Shown here piece after piece: positions 23,515 through 35,194 of a stretch of DNA of 64,000 bases. The notes under the pieces were generated by a model. That model was not told where the DNA came from. It did not search any database and saw only the letters and a program-made list of their open reading frames with translations. Position 1 is the first letter of the stretch, and the number at the start of each line of letters is the position of its first letter. This stretch comes from Reticulitermes lucifugus (Eukaryota; Arthropoda; Insecta; Blattodea; Rhinotermitidae), in contig JAKCWW010000914.1 of assembly GCA_026260175.1 (NCBI GenBank), forward strand, positions 21,299 through 85,298. Reading direction: 5' to 3'. The position numbers were made by a program, and so were the translations under genes.

Positions 23515-26129
23515 TGTTGTGCCGCAACATTCCGAACCTCCAGCTTCTGGGCTAGTTCTGGAACGTCAGACCTTGCGACACTATAAGGTTAAGAACCAGG
23601 CTCTCGAAATCCGAGTCCAGAGACCTGATCCGGTAGCGTGCCACCATCTCTCGTATATAGAATACTGCAGGGGCTGCGAGAGATCAGACCCTACAGACTA
23701 CTCTTCTCTAGGCTCGAAGGCATAGGTCCCTTAGAGAGATAGAGAGCAACCGTCTAAGTTTAAATTTAAAAAAAGTATACTATATAAAAAATAATACATT
23801 ATTCAAAATAAAGAGTGAGGTTACCCAATAACATTTTAACTAATAATTTACCAATTTCTAACCCTTCACTGACCAAAACCACCATAAACCTTAGGTACGT
23901 TCAAAAATAAACCGTCCTACTTTGTAGAAATAATATGAAGATGAAGACCAGCAGCACGACGTCGGACTTCATGTATGTGACGGTACGTCACCTCGACAAT
24001 GGTAGCCTCTCAATGACCCAGTCAAGAATAACAATCCACTCCAACTTCCTGACATTTTTATACTTAAAGTATTGCGTTTTTGCAGCCTACTGTATTGCAA
24101 CAGTTTGCTGTTTCATCATAAACCAATAACTATACAGTTTAGCTAACCTCAATCTAAACGTTACAAAATTCTACTTCCTGGTCATCAGCAAATGCTTACA
24201 TGCCAAGTTACTCCAACCATCATACTTGCCACATCAGTACTTCAAACATTCCAGACCTAATAAACATCAGCATTTTCTAACCTTCAAATGTGGTCGGTTT
24301 TCTACATTGTAACTTGCATCTGCATATTTTTCTAAATTTCTCAAGTGGTCAGTGTTACATTACAATAATAATAATTTATGTTTATCGCCTAATTAAAAAC
24401 TAATGAGGGTTGAAGTGACTTTGGTAACAAATCCTGCAACTTAATATTTCTTGCATATCCTAAGTGTCTATCTAGCGAGGTAACGCATAAAATGTGAATC
24501 GTTCAATTTTGTCCGTCGATAGGCAAAGCTTAGAAGTTTGGGTTTTCCGATAAGAGGGCCAGGAACTAAAGAAGCTTTATCATTTGGTTATGTGAAATTG
24601 GGCTAACACAAAATTGGGTAATATTGTAACTTATTTTTAAAAAATCAGGTATTGGCTTTGTTACAGGGAGATCTAGTATATTTGGTGTTACCGGTTAATT
24701 CTTTTTCTGCAAGCACTAAAAAGAGTTCATGAGCTGAAGGACGAATACAGTATGCCAGTGGCATACAAAATCTTGATGTCTATGGAGGCGTTGTGACTAA
24801 GCCTGAATTTTCGTGGAACTCCTGTAAAGTACAACTGTACTTTCTTGGTGTAAAAACGAATTAGAGCTCATAATGTTTTATTTAAAGGAGTAAAATATTT
24901 AGGCACATTTATGAAAAAGAATTGCATTTTTGTTGATTTACACTGAAAGTAAACCCAGTGTCGCTACTGCACGGGGAGGAAAATAGGAAACGCAATTGAA
25001 AATTATCAAAATATTTACCAATACATGCTTGTGGCACCCCTGAAGTCACCCGCGGAAGCCCAGAGTTCCGCCGAACACAGTTTGAATGACACTGCAATAG
25101 ACTATGTGGGGGCGGATAAGTAAACTAAACCTATTAAGTCTCTGTGTTAGCACTAGATATCAATTTCACTCCCTGTCACGATCTATGCCCGGGTAAAGAG
25201 ACTTTGTATGCATTACACGCTCGATTGACTCATATAATGCTTTGCGCATGGTAGTAAATTGAAAATACAAATGTTCGTATCACAGATCACTCTGGTATCC
25301 AAAACATAGACAGTTGCCATAAACACGTCGGCTACCGGCTAATAGGCCTATTGCATATGGAAACTGAAATTTTATTTAATACTGGTATAAGAAACAGAAC
25401 TTTTTAATATCATCAGACGGGTAAAGACACATCACTTCGTAAGATGTCAGTGGGTTGATTCTCGGGTTGTATAATAACGCTATTTCAACTGTAGTGTTTT
25501 TAAGTTATAGTGGTGAATGAGATGGTATGATGTTTATGAATGGCAAATATAGAGATACTTAAAAGTCGTCAATCGATACGTTGTACTATATCGTCCTCTA
25601 CATGGAGAAACTGAAGACAAAACTGTAAACCTCAACGATACTGAACGAAAACACGATTGAGATTCGAGCCAGACACCTCACAGTTACAAGTCAGTAGCGT
25701 TTGTGCTACACTAACCTGCTGTTAAGGGTGTAACTTTTTCGTAAATAATTAGGAGAACTGACTGATTCTATTCACTGTAGATTGTTATTGTGTTAAATGA
25801 ATTAATTACTTGAGTGGACTTCGCAAATATAAACTAACTTACATACTAATTCAGCAGTAAATTTACGGTCTAATGCAGTTACGGAACTTTATCCCAATAT
25901 AAATTTAATGAAGTTTGAAATTTCAAATTAAAAAGATAATAACATTCTGTCAACGAAATACACTTCTATTACCGGAACCCTCGTGCAGTCATGTTTTGTT
26001 GAGCGTCTGTGTGGACCAGTTGCTTGTTACAACCTTTCGTCTTTAAAAATCTCAATTTGAACAATATTGTGTAAAGCAGTTTTTACTAAGTGTTACAGAT
26101 AGGAAGAGCTCTTTCCTTACGAGAACGAA
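23515..26129. other. No recognisable feature, AT-rich
   Basis: About 2.6 kb without splice-supported exons or recognised repeats. Confidence 0.35.
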
Positions 26130-26420
26130 AGTACCTCTAATATTTGGCTATAATTTCAGTCTATTAGGGCTTCGAATCCCGGCAAGGACAAGATATTTTT
26201 CTCTCCCCCCAAAACGTCAAGACCGGCTCTGGGTCCCACCAAGCCTCGTATTCAATGGGTACTGGGGTTCCTTCCCGGGAGTAAAGCAGCAGGAGCGTGA
26301 AGTTAAACCACTCATAACGATCTAGTGACGATGTTACAAATGAGTGGAACTATACCTCTACTGCCCTTATATGCCTTCGTGGCGTGGACAAGAAAAACTT
26401 TACTTTTACATTTTAAGTCG
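26130..26420 (+). mobile_element. SINE-B, tRNA-derived
   Basis: A B-box-like GGCTTCGAATCCCGGC lies at 26167. It is followed by the SINE-B body blocks CGGCTCTGGGTCCCACCAAG, CCGGGAGTAAAGCAG, GGAACTATACCTCTACTGCC and CTTCGTGGCGTGGAC and an AAAAACTTTACTTTTAC tail. Same orientation as the copy at 32909. Confidence 0.6.
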
Positions 26421-26760
26421 GTTAGGGGTGTTGGTCCAGGCTTGTGAACGGAAGCCACTCTGTTCAAATCTAGGCCGAGATTTCGGCTATATTGTCCGAC
26501 AGGCTAAGGCGGAACCCTCGGAAAGACTGCTCACTACGTCATTGCGATGTTCCCTGTCTGGCTGTGTGAAAGGGGGACAGAATGTTTGTCTTCACCGCCC
26601 TATTCAGACCGATTCTAGGATTCAGACGGCTTTAATTACTACCGGGAAATCTTTTCACGGAGGTAAAGCTACCGGAGCGGACAGGCCTACATCTAATTCT
26701 GAGGTTCTGCATTGAGTGACGATTTATCTTTAACGCTCTTATAGGCCTGTGTGGAGTGAT
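26421..26760 (+). mobile_element. Second SINE-B-like copy, adjacent
   Basis: GTGTTGGTCCAGGCTTGTGA and GTTCAAATCTAGGCC resemble A- and B-box regions. Downstream, CGGAGGTAAAGCTACCGGAG, TCTGAGGTT and CGCTCTTATAGGCCTGTG follow the order of the SINE-B 3' half. It is strongly diverged, so the copy may belong to a sister family. Confidence 0.35.
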
Positions 26761-28306
26761 ACTGAGGCATAGGGACCACTTTGCTTCGAAATCGAACAGA
26801 CTGGTGTAGCGGTATGTCTACTTCTATTCGCGATATACCCTGATCGGATCTCGGTTGTGTTGTGACCATTTCGATTCAGGTTTTCGTGATGTCTTTAGTA
26901 TCACCGGGCGAATGTTGGAAGTGTCCCTTGTAATGACGTACGACGACCTCGTTCAGTATTCCCATTAAATCAGAATTAATTGGCGGGGCCCTATCTCATG
27001 CAGTGCTAATTCCCACTTGTGAACCTTGTGAAGCTACTTTGTGTTCGTCCTGTATTTAAGTGTCTTGACAAAGCACGTAACTTTCAGAGAAGCTGTACAA
27101 AGGGCTAAAAATATTTGAGTTCTGCTCCTTTATTTGATTCGTGGAGAAATATGACGGCCAAAGTTTCTCGGAATGGTACTTTGTATGTCAGGAATATAAA
27201 GCCTGTAATAACAACCCACGTAAAATTGGCTCACAGAGAAAGCAGTTTAGCAACGTTCCAGCAGAGTCAACATTAATTAGATACAGTTTGCTATTAGCGG
27301 CGTTATACCTTTGGATTACAAGCATACTTCAAGAGAGTTAGTTACTTGTGTTTCGTTACAGGTGTGTATGCAAACTTGGAATCTCTGCAGCGGTACGTAT
27401 TTTAAGAAACATGTGAAACGCAAGCTAAAATCTTGTATTATATCTCACTTATATTTATATAAATTAGTATTATAGCCAGAATTAATCCCAAATATTTTAA
27501 ATAAAATTTGTAGTTGGATGAGACTGATTCCCTTGACACTACGGTTTCATATGGAACCATCATAAAAGCCTATGATTATGACAGGAGATGGAACAGCGAT
27601 GTAGTGATGACTGGCAGGGGAAAAACCAAATTACTTGGAGAAAGCCTCTCCCAGTTCCTTTTATGCAGCAGTAATTCCATATGAAGTGCGTCCGGATTGA
27701 GTACGGGCTCCTGATTATGAAGCCTCTGCATTGCATGGTGAATTTCCCACACGTCGCAATATTGTTATGCCCGGAAATATTACTGGGAATTATTTTCTTA
27801 GTCAATTCCAGTACCTTTGTCAAACTGCTGTGAATATTTTCACTTCATTCAAGGTAGGACTTATTCGGGGAATTGTTTGTTTTCGGACACGTGAAACTAA
27901 CACGAAATTGCGGCGATTATTTCAGCACTGGGATTATTTTTTTTATAAAAATAACAATTAGATGTTTTTGAGGGAATTAATTCATAATTTATAATTCCCT
28001 AAATAAAGAAGAGCGGATAAAATGGTTTTGGACACTTCGTTTGACATTTACGCTTAATTTGGACACAGTCTTGACTTTCAATTGGAAACTTAGTGTCTTG
28101 TTTCTGAGCCATACTGGAAGACACAAGTCTTTGGAATGAGGTTACTTTCAATACATCTGTATATTAACAAGAGCTAGTATCTGGTATTTGTCTTGAGAAT
28201 GGCTTATTAAGCCTAAACATGTAGTCAGTTATTGTATAATCTTATGTAGAAAGTGTCAGTAAATCAGCTGTGTTAAGAGGGATATTGAATTTTATTCACT
28301 TTGTAG
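26761..28306. other. No recognisable feature
   Basis: A third tRNA-like head may start near 26803 (ctggtgtagcggtatgtc) but its body is not recognisable. The rest is AT-rich with no supported exon. Confidence 0.3.
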
Positions 28307-28390
28307 TCCCAAATTACATTACGGCTACTATTTTCCGAAACTTCGGGCTTTTGTATGGTTATATTTTACTCGGAACAAGCTTGTTTCCAG
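28307..28390 (+). CDS. Candidate 84-nt internal exon, unidentified gene
   Basis: An excellent acceptor (ttttattcactttgtag) and a textbook donor (CAG before gtgagt) bound exactly 84 nt, a multiple of three. All three frames are open. Frame 1 begins SQITLRLLFSETSGF, frame 2 PKLHYGYYFPKLRAF and frame 3 PNYITATIFRNFGLL; none is recognised. It lies on the strand opposite to the neuropeptide-like gene about 0.9 kb away, so it would belong to another gene. Confidence 0.3.
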
Positions 28391-28786
28391 GTGAGTTTAG
28401 TTTCTTTCCCTTACGTGAAAGACTGGATTCCGTAAGAGTAATATCACTTTTCAAGATGTCTTCCGTATTTAGGGTCGAGAACATAGTTCCAAGGGCACTT
28501 GACATGGGAAGAGTGAGAAATACTGAATAAAGCTGGCGACGAGAGGTCTAAGTGGCGAAAGATACGATGAATTTATGAAATGCAAGGTGAATAATAATCC
28601 TGGTTTCTAGCTTTTGACCTGGGCCGTCTCAAATACGTCGCAAATGTCAGTTGTCAACGGTTCGTTGAAGCACTAGGAAAATTCCAAAGATATTGATAAT
28701 AACGATAGAAACAATATCGTGAGGAACATAATAAATTTGAAAGTAAGCATATAATTAGCCTAAGCAAGACGTTGTTCATTTGTTGG

Positions 28787-28788
<2 letters not shown>

Positions 28789-28824
<36 letters not shown>
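28789..28824. repeat. (AT)18 microsatellite
   Basis: Uninterrupted AT dinucleotides, likely polymorphic in length. Confidence 0.95.
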
Positions 28825-28829
<5 letters not shown>

Positions 28830-29316
28830 TCAGTCCATTAACTCAATACACAGGTTCTCTGAGAGAGTGACTGAAGTCAAGTCACTGCCACTGCGAAAAA
28901 CAATTTAGGACCCGAAAGTAACTACCTAAATACTTGAATACGTTATGTATTTTTTGCAGTTTCGGCACACAGCAGCACGGATCAGAGCTAATTTACATGG
29001 AAATAAGTGGCCGAAAATCTAGTAGGAATATATTTTTCGACTCGATTCGGTTCGGTTCGATGTTATTCGAGCATGTATGCCTTACTTTCCCAACCCAATC
29101 GATTCCGAAAGAGGTAAGAAAGGGGGATTTATGTCGACGCAAGGGCTCTGAGAACACTCCCGGCCAATGCCCATTTCTTACCCAGAAAAGACTACCGCCT
29201 ATTTCGCCCCAGTAATTTCCATCTTTGTTCCATTTTTCGAATAAAGACGTGACCTCGTAAATAACTTACGAACCAACAAACCGTTATCTGCGTGGTACAG
29301 TATTAATGTCACTTAC
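28825..29316. other. Presumed 3' intron or flank of the neuropeptide-like gene
   Basis: It lies immediately downstream (minus-strand sense) of the splice donor at 29311-29316. A matching downstream exon was not found here. A 93-codon plus-strand frame at 28934-29215 has no support. Confidence 0.3.
29311..29316 (-). promoter_or_regulatory. Strong 5' splice site inside the long frame
   Basis: On the minus strand the frame runs ...GAC ATG ATT CCA, then GTAAGTGAC. A full GTAAGT directly after a complete codon is the best donor in the neighbourhood. If used, translation past Pro299 continues in another exon. If it is not used, ten more codons follow before TAA at 29284. Confidence 0.65.
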
Positions 29317-30219
29317 TGGAATCATGTCCGGATAGGATCTGTGGTTGTACAGATGAACGTCTTGATCTGCATACTGCCTTGCCGTTGGTGCCAGTGGGTC
29401 ATGTAACGTCAGCATCCTTCCGTTCCTCTGCGACAAGTGCATGTTCTCGTCGAAATAGCCAGGTTCCCCGTATCGCAGAGCCTCAAAGTTGGGATGTGTC
29501 GGAGGTTCGTGAATTATTTCTCCGTACGGGGAATCAGAAATTTGTCCCCTAAGGGCTGCTGCTCTTGCAGCGGCCTCTTCAGCCATACGTTGTTCTTGCA
29601 ACTCGCGTGCCTTCTCTTTCCGGATCAGTTCTTTCACCATCTCAAATCTACTCCCTACTTGTGGTGTGACGGGCGGTATGGGGTCAACAACTGGGCTGGT
29701 CCCTCCTGATCTGAAGGATGCCACTTTACGGCGAGGGATGCCAGTAATTGTTCCCCGATGCCCTGTTCCGATAAGACGCGCAGCCACTTCTTCGTAGGGG
29801 CGGTAACGTCCGTGGTGATTATCTCCTGACCTTGATCTCGGCGCCGTGTACACGACTCGGCCATAGATTTTACGACCGGGTCCTCGACCTCGTCCTCCAA
29901 CGACACTTCGTGACCTGGCGTATGGTTCCCATACATTGTATGCAAACGGGTCTCTGTATGTCGGGATTTCGTTAGTTATCTCCGTGGCCCGGGATTGTCG
30001 TTTTGAGAATCGCCACATGGCTCTGAGCTCATCGCAGCTTGGTTCACCTCCCAAACTGCCTTCCCAGGCTCGAGTAGTAACCGTTGTGGGCACAAACTCT
30101 GTTCGTATAGCAGTGCCATCCCCTGCCAGCTTGTAGTCAGCAGCTGCAGCAACAAGTGTGAGTAAAAGGGACACGTAGATTACGCAGCAGACACTCGCTG
30201 GTCCGAGTTTCATGATGAT
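29317..30219 (-). CDS. Secreted precursor, probable NVP-like neuropeptide precursor (large coding exon)
   Basis: This is the only frame in the window far beyond chance length and is clearly richer in GC than its surroundings. The start is taken at the ATG at 30213-30211, because a splice acceptor (cttttgttgcag) ends at 30220, six bases before it. The 43 codons further upstream in the open frame are then intron. From this ATG, 299 codons run to the donor at 29316. Residues 1-25 form a signal peptide: MKLGP, a hydrophobic core and VAAAA before DYK. Residues 60-98 hold CDELRAMWRFSKRQSRATEI followed by NEIPTYRDPFAYNVWEPY. The dibasic KR at 71-72 and basic runs at 114-115 and 161-163 suit prohormone convertases. 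Residues 190-222 are a charged, Ala/Glu/Arg-rich probable helix. EIPTYRDP aligns with the NVPIYQEP core I recall from insect NVP-like peptides; this naming is from memory. Function is inferred as a secreted brain peptide precursor. Confidence 0.75.
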
Positions 30220-31292
30220 CTGCAACAAAAGCCACAAGAGTTTTTCAGCCTTTACACTGAATGGGAGAATAACATATTTGCATGCCACGAACGAGGATTG
30301 CAGGATGAAACTCATAAAGCTTACTTCGCTATTGCCTTGCATTTATTTTCAATCTCTTGTTTCGGTATTTGGATCATGGGTTAGCGTGCTTAACTCGTGT
30401 GCAGATAAACATATGTCGAACCTTAGTCGAGATAAATTTTGTTTGCAATTGTAAATAGCCTATTTTGTAAATAATAATAATATTATAATACTGTATTATT
30501 ATAAAAATTCAGTGCTTTTGGGCTGTCTGATGGCTACGTAATCTGTTATCATATTTACATAACCAACAGGCAGTCTGTTATTCAAATTTATTCAATTATG
30601 TCGTCGTGTTTTGGACCGCTTTCTAGTGTTCCACTAGGATCTGTTCTGGGGCCTCTTATTTGAAATATATTAGTAAATGAGTCAGGCAACGTCAGTAAGT
30701 ATTATATACATCTGCTTGTTGCTGATGACGTTAAAATGTTTTGTGTCGTTACGTCTCCTAGTGATTGTACAGTGCTCTTTTCTGGTATTGATGTGTGCTA
30801 CTAATTTCGTGAAAATGAAAATTGATGCAACTAGAAGTATTCCTTTCTCTAGGAAAACTACAATTTGGGTTTATGATTATAACTTTGCGACACCCGTATA
30901 CCCTATACTAACTCTATTAAAAAGACCTAGGAGCTTTTATTGATATCGAACTTTATTTTCATCATCATGCAGAGTACCTGTTATTAATTTATTGCGTCTT
31001 GTAATCGCTTCTGTGTCTTTCTTTGATTGTGTATTGATGTTATATTTTACCTTAGTTCGAGGTAATTAATGTATGCCTTGTTATTTGCAATTGTTACCTG
31101 TATTGTTGTCAACAAGCAAAACGCTCCCCAGCGGAATATTTCACCTCTCTCTTATAGTCCTTTATTTCCACACTTTCACTTCCATTACAAGTGTGCTGAA
31201 GTATTAGAGTACGTAAAATAGCCTAACTTACTTGAGAGGATGTGTGATATAACCTTGATTTCAGGCTTCCGCCGCGATGTTGATGAAATCTA
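30220..31292. other. Presumed upstream intron of the precursor gene; no feature seen
   Basis: It begins with the minus-strand acceptor at 30220-30221. The remaining sequence, with AAT/ATT-rich stretches near 30465-30500, shows no exon or repeat I can support. The 5' untranslated exon and promoter were not located. Confidence 0.35.
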
Positions 31293-31418
31293 CGGTCTTC
31301 TGGGGTATTAAGCGGCGTCGTGTAATAATTGTTTGCCGACGTTTCGGGACAACGTATCGGTCCCATCCTCACGGGTCAAGAGTCCTCACACGACGCCGCG
31401 TAACACCTCAGAAGACCG
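31293..31418. mobile_element. MITE, short copy
   Basis: CGGTCTTCTGGGGTATTAAG with CGGCGTCGTG is mirrored by CACGACGCCG with CGTAACACCTCAGAAGACCG, giving terminal inverted repeats of about 30 bp. The interior holds CCGACGTTTCGGGAC, also seen in the copy at 44316-44474. Confidence 0.65.
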
Positions 31419-31540
31419 CAAGTGTGTGATATAGAAAAAAATATTTTAAATAATTTTTACCTTGGTTTCGAATTTTGTCCCCCTTATATCGGCGGTACAG
31501 GTCTTCGAGATCGTACTCAGAATCTAGGAGACTTTCTTAC

Positions 31541-31835
31541 CGATTTTTTTTTGGAGAAGGACCCCGCAGCAGAAGCTACGGACGCACCGCAGCCTTAAGG
31601 CTTATTGTGCAACCGTGTGATGAAGATGAAGAGAAAGATAATCAGTTTTTCTCATTCTTCCAAGTAATGGAGCACCGGTGGAATGGAACTGAAAGGGGAA
31701 ACCCGAAGTACTTGGGGGAAAACCTGTCCCAGTGCCACTTTGTCCACCACAAACCCCACATGGACTAACCCGGGATCGAACCCTGGCCTCTGCGGTGGGA
31801 GGCCGGCGATAAACCGCCTGAGCCATGGCACGGCC
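31541..31835 (-). mobile_element. SINE-A, tRNA-derived, with target-site duplication
   Basis: Read on the minus strand it starts GGCCGTGCCATGGCTCAGGC (A-box region). The GGTTCGATCCCGGG B box, the body and the CCTTAAGGCTGCGGTGCGTC 3' end follow, then an A-rich tail (T run at 31543-31551 on the plus strand). TTCTTAC flanks both sides (31534-31540 and 31836-31842), a plausible 7-bp duplication. Confidence 0.75.
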
Positions 31836-32179
31836 TTCTTACTGTTAATGTCGAATGTATGCAAAACGTGTTCTACTAGATGCGCATAAGCTACTAATTT
31901 TGTATTTACAGACGTCATGAACATACAGAACAAATGACGTCTCTCAGATTTTATATTAGTTGATGTACTTTATATTTATTCAAATGTCTATTAGGAGTTT
32001 TTTTTAATTTTTATGTTTTGTTTAACTGAACTTTATCGTATTATTCTTGTTTTGACGTGTAATTTGTCTTGTTTCTTTTGTTTGTGTGTATTTTTGTATA
32101 TATGAATTGTTGTAGCTTCTTGCCTATTCATTGCGATTGTGTTTGCTCTTCTTCTGGAGGTAATGAGTAGTGTTAGTTA

Positions 32180-32465
32180 AAGGTGAAGTTCACCCTAGAA
32201 CAGGCCATTAAGGCCCAGAGGGGGAGTAGAGGTATAGCTCTACTCATTCTTTATCCTCGGCGCTACATGGGGGTGGGTGGTCAGCGCCACACCCTGGCCG
32301 CTTTACCCCCAGGAACGAGGCCTGGCACCCATTGTACAGGAGGCTGTATGGGCCCCAGGGCCGGTCTGCACGGGTGCGGAAAATCTTGCCCTCACCGGGA
32401 TTTGATTCCCGGACCGTCCAGCCCGTAGCGAGTCGCTATACTGACTACACTATCCCGCCCCATAA
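32180..32465 (-). mobile_element. SINE-B, tRNA-derived
   Basis: The minus-strand head GGGGCGGGATAGTGTAGTCA carries an A-box-like block, and GGTCCGGGAATCAAATCCCG is the B-box region. The body (GGGCCCCAGGGCCGGTCTGC and CTTTACCCCCAGG, plus-strand sense) and the terminal ACAGGCC/GTGAACTTCACC-type tail match the other SINE-B copies. It lies in inverted orientation to the copy at 32909. Confidence 0.7.
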
Positions 32466-32519
32466 TGTTAGGTAGTGTTAATAATAATTAAAGTTTAGGG
32501 GCATTGGCTCCAACCTTGT

Positions 32520-32715
32520 TAGGGCAAAGGGCCAGACCCATTATTGTGGGTTGGTTCGCGGGCCGCACGTGAAAAAAATTTTAATAAGTCATATACCTAA
32601 CCGCCTAAATTACTGTGTGATTTTTATAACCTATACACAATTTACAAATGTAGCCACGGGTCGCATAATAAAACCTGGCGGGCCGCGGGTTGGAGACCCA
32701 TGTTTTAGGGTAACC
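32520..32715. mobile_element. Possible hAT-like MITE
   Basis: GGTTCGCGGGCCGCACGTG near the left end and GGCGGGCCGCGGGTTGGAGA with CCCATG at the right are the subterminal and terminal sequences common in short hAT derivatives. TTAGGG lies near both sides. The terminal repeats are weak. Confidence 0.35.
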
Positions 32716-32908
32716 GAGCTCTGAGACTAGAATCCAACCGAAGACCTGTTCTCGAATATGCAGCTGACTGCCAGTTATATGATTATTGTAGTAAGATACT
32801 TTGATAGTAATGGTAGAATTGCATTCACGTGAAAGCATTTCGAAGGAATGTATATTTGCTCCTTTAGGTCGCTGTGCGATCTTAGCTTTATATGTTATTC
32901 GTACTAGA

Positions 32909-33215
32909 ATGGGGCCAGGATAGCGTAGTCGATATAGCGACTCGCTACGTGCTTGACGGTTCGAAGTTCGAACCCCGGTGGGGACAATAAATTGTTTCTT
33001 CTCCACTCCCATACAGACAGGCTCTGGGGTCCACCCAGCCTCCTGTACAATAGGTACCGGTGCTTTCTTCCGGGGGTAAAGCGGCCGAAGCGTGGCGTTG
33101 ACCACGCACACCCAATTAGTGCCGAGGTTAAAGAAAGAGTAGCGCTATACCTCTGCTCCCCCCGCGCCTTCATGGCCTGTTACGGGGAGACGTTTACTTT
33201 ACTATTATCATGTCC
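32909..33215 (+). mobile_element. SINE-B, best-preserved copy
   Basis: The head GGGGCCAGGATAGCGTAGTC and the B-box-like GGTTCGAAGTTCGAACCCCG are present. They are followed by CTCTGGGGTCCACCCAGCCT, a TTCCGGGGGTAAAGCGGCCG block, AGCGCTATACCTCTGCTCCC, CTTCATGGCCTGTTACGGGG and a TTTACTTTAC terminus. All regions of the family are represented, so this copy serves as the reference for the others. Confidence 0.75.
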
Positions 33216-35194
33216 TAGTCTTGTGATAGGATATTAAATTTGGATACGCCAAACTGGAAAACCAGTTATGTTGATGTTTTCTTTGACGTATATTGGAACA
33301 AGGAAGAATAAAAGGAAAGGAAAGAGATACAGATGTAGCTTGATAGTTATAGCTTCATACAATTCTTAAGTCACATATTATAGCGAGGGAGTCTGTTTCC
33401 TTTAATTCTTTGATACTTGAGTCCGTGAATTGAAAGACGGTATTAAAAGCTAAAGAAGGTGTTTGTCAGTGTGGTTTAAAGGGTAGTATTTTGAACGTAT
33501 TGTCATTAGAATAATGACGTCGTATTTAGTGTATAGGCTAAAGACAAGTATAAGTAGACCTGTGAGGAGATGTGTTGTGAATTTACAAAACTGTCGAAAA
33601 GAAAGAATACTGAAAAATATGCATCCCACTTGACAAGTAAACTACATATGTATGTAAAGGAACATTTCATAAAATAATAAATAAATAAAAATCAATTCGA
33701 TTCCATTCATAGTGGGTTCTTCTTTACGACGGTATGGGGCATACTGCTTTTGCGGGTGGAGACAATACAGTCAGGTCGGTGACTGAATATACTGCGTATA
33801 CAGGGTTGGAGGGCCGAAAAGCGGCGATTCTCCAACTTGGGAATTGGGAAGAGAGATAACAACTCCTCACCTTAAAACAGTAGCACGTTACGAAACGTTA
33901 CGTTCAATTGTTAAACCTAAAGGAAACAGATCACTAGCGAAAGACAGAGTTAGATAGGAGGAAAGTATGGGAACGGATCTTGTAGATATAATGTGTGAGA
34001 GGATGGAGCGGTTTCAGTCGCTTCAGAAGGCAGTCCGTTGGCGTGTCTTGGTGACTACAATAAATCTTCCTTTTCCTTAGTTTTGTACTATTTTTTGATG
34101 ACATAAAAACTAATAGTAATTTCTAGAAATATTCTGCGCCATGTGATTATTTAAGCCTGCACTAGTGTTTACAAATCAGCAAGAAACATTATTAATAATC
34201 TGAAACACCTATGAGCATGTATTATTCGCTTATTCTAGTGGGTTTCACATGCCTTGCCACAGCGAGGGAAGAGTTATCTTGTAAACGAGCAGCATAAAAT
34301 AGCGACAGGCTGATCAACTGTTGCGTGCCTTTCAGATCCACTTTAAAGAAAATAATTTCGTTGCTTCAGAGGTTGTTAAGAGGAAGGCCATGAGCCATGA
34401 ACATAAATGGAATCTCTTTTGAACTTTATCCTCTAGCACAAGAAGAGAACAAAAACAACGATGTAACAGAGCAGGCAGAATTTGAGAAAATAAGTTTAGA
34501 CGCCTTCTCTTTGGCTGCTTGTTCACTTGTACTTCTTGTTGTTGTTCTACTTCCACAAGTTATGCTCCACTTCCTTCTTCGACTCCTTACATATCCGATA
34601 GGACTCCATGGACAGGAGACGATCCCATCATGAGGCCCCTAACCGCGCTGGACGTAATGAGACAGAAAATCGCGGTCATCAATTTATGCCCTGCTACGTC
34701 GAGCAGTCGAAGGCGGTATACTTATACCACATGCTTACTCTCATTGCCCATTGCTTCTATCTGTAAAACTACGTAGTTGCAATTTTTAACTCATTTAGAT
34801 AAAATAAACGATAATGGTTTAGCAAAATACAGAAGAACAAAACATCTTTTTTTAAATTATTTAAGCCATTTCTTGTTTTTATATTCAAGTTAAGTGCAGT
34901 GAGTACTCCATATGATGACTGCGGTTGAAAGACAGAAGCATGGCCAGTGTGATGAGTGGATAAGATAAAAGGGATATTGTGTAGGCTTTGGTTCAATGTT
35001 TGAAGCACGAATTTAATTTGAGTGAGAATATCGTTTTTCGTTTTACACAAATATGACTCCCATCTGTAGGCCTGTCTTGCGATAGTTTGTTTGAAGACTG
35101 GAATGTCACATTAGAGGAATACAGTGAATTTCAGTAACTGTGGTTTTTAGTCTTGAGAATAACTTTTGGACTGTTATATATAATATAAGGGTAA
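33216..35194. other. Mostly unrecognised; possible RT-tail trace at 33950-34080
   Basis: At about 34010-34080 a plus frame reads SLQKAVRWRVLVTTINLPFP, faintly like the W-R-x-L-V-N-x terminal block of the second RT lineage. Nothing else is supported; an AT-rich stretch covers 34780-35050. Confidence 0.3.

Noticed and set aside
22486-23515. CRISPR-like or tandem array at the AAT tracts.
   Set aside because: These are trinucleotide microsatellites flanking a retrotransposon relic; there are no spacers and the DNA is eukaryotic.
31475-31933. Several overlapping frames of 68-97 codons on both strands.
   Set aside because: All lie within or across a SINE-A copy.
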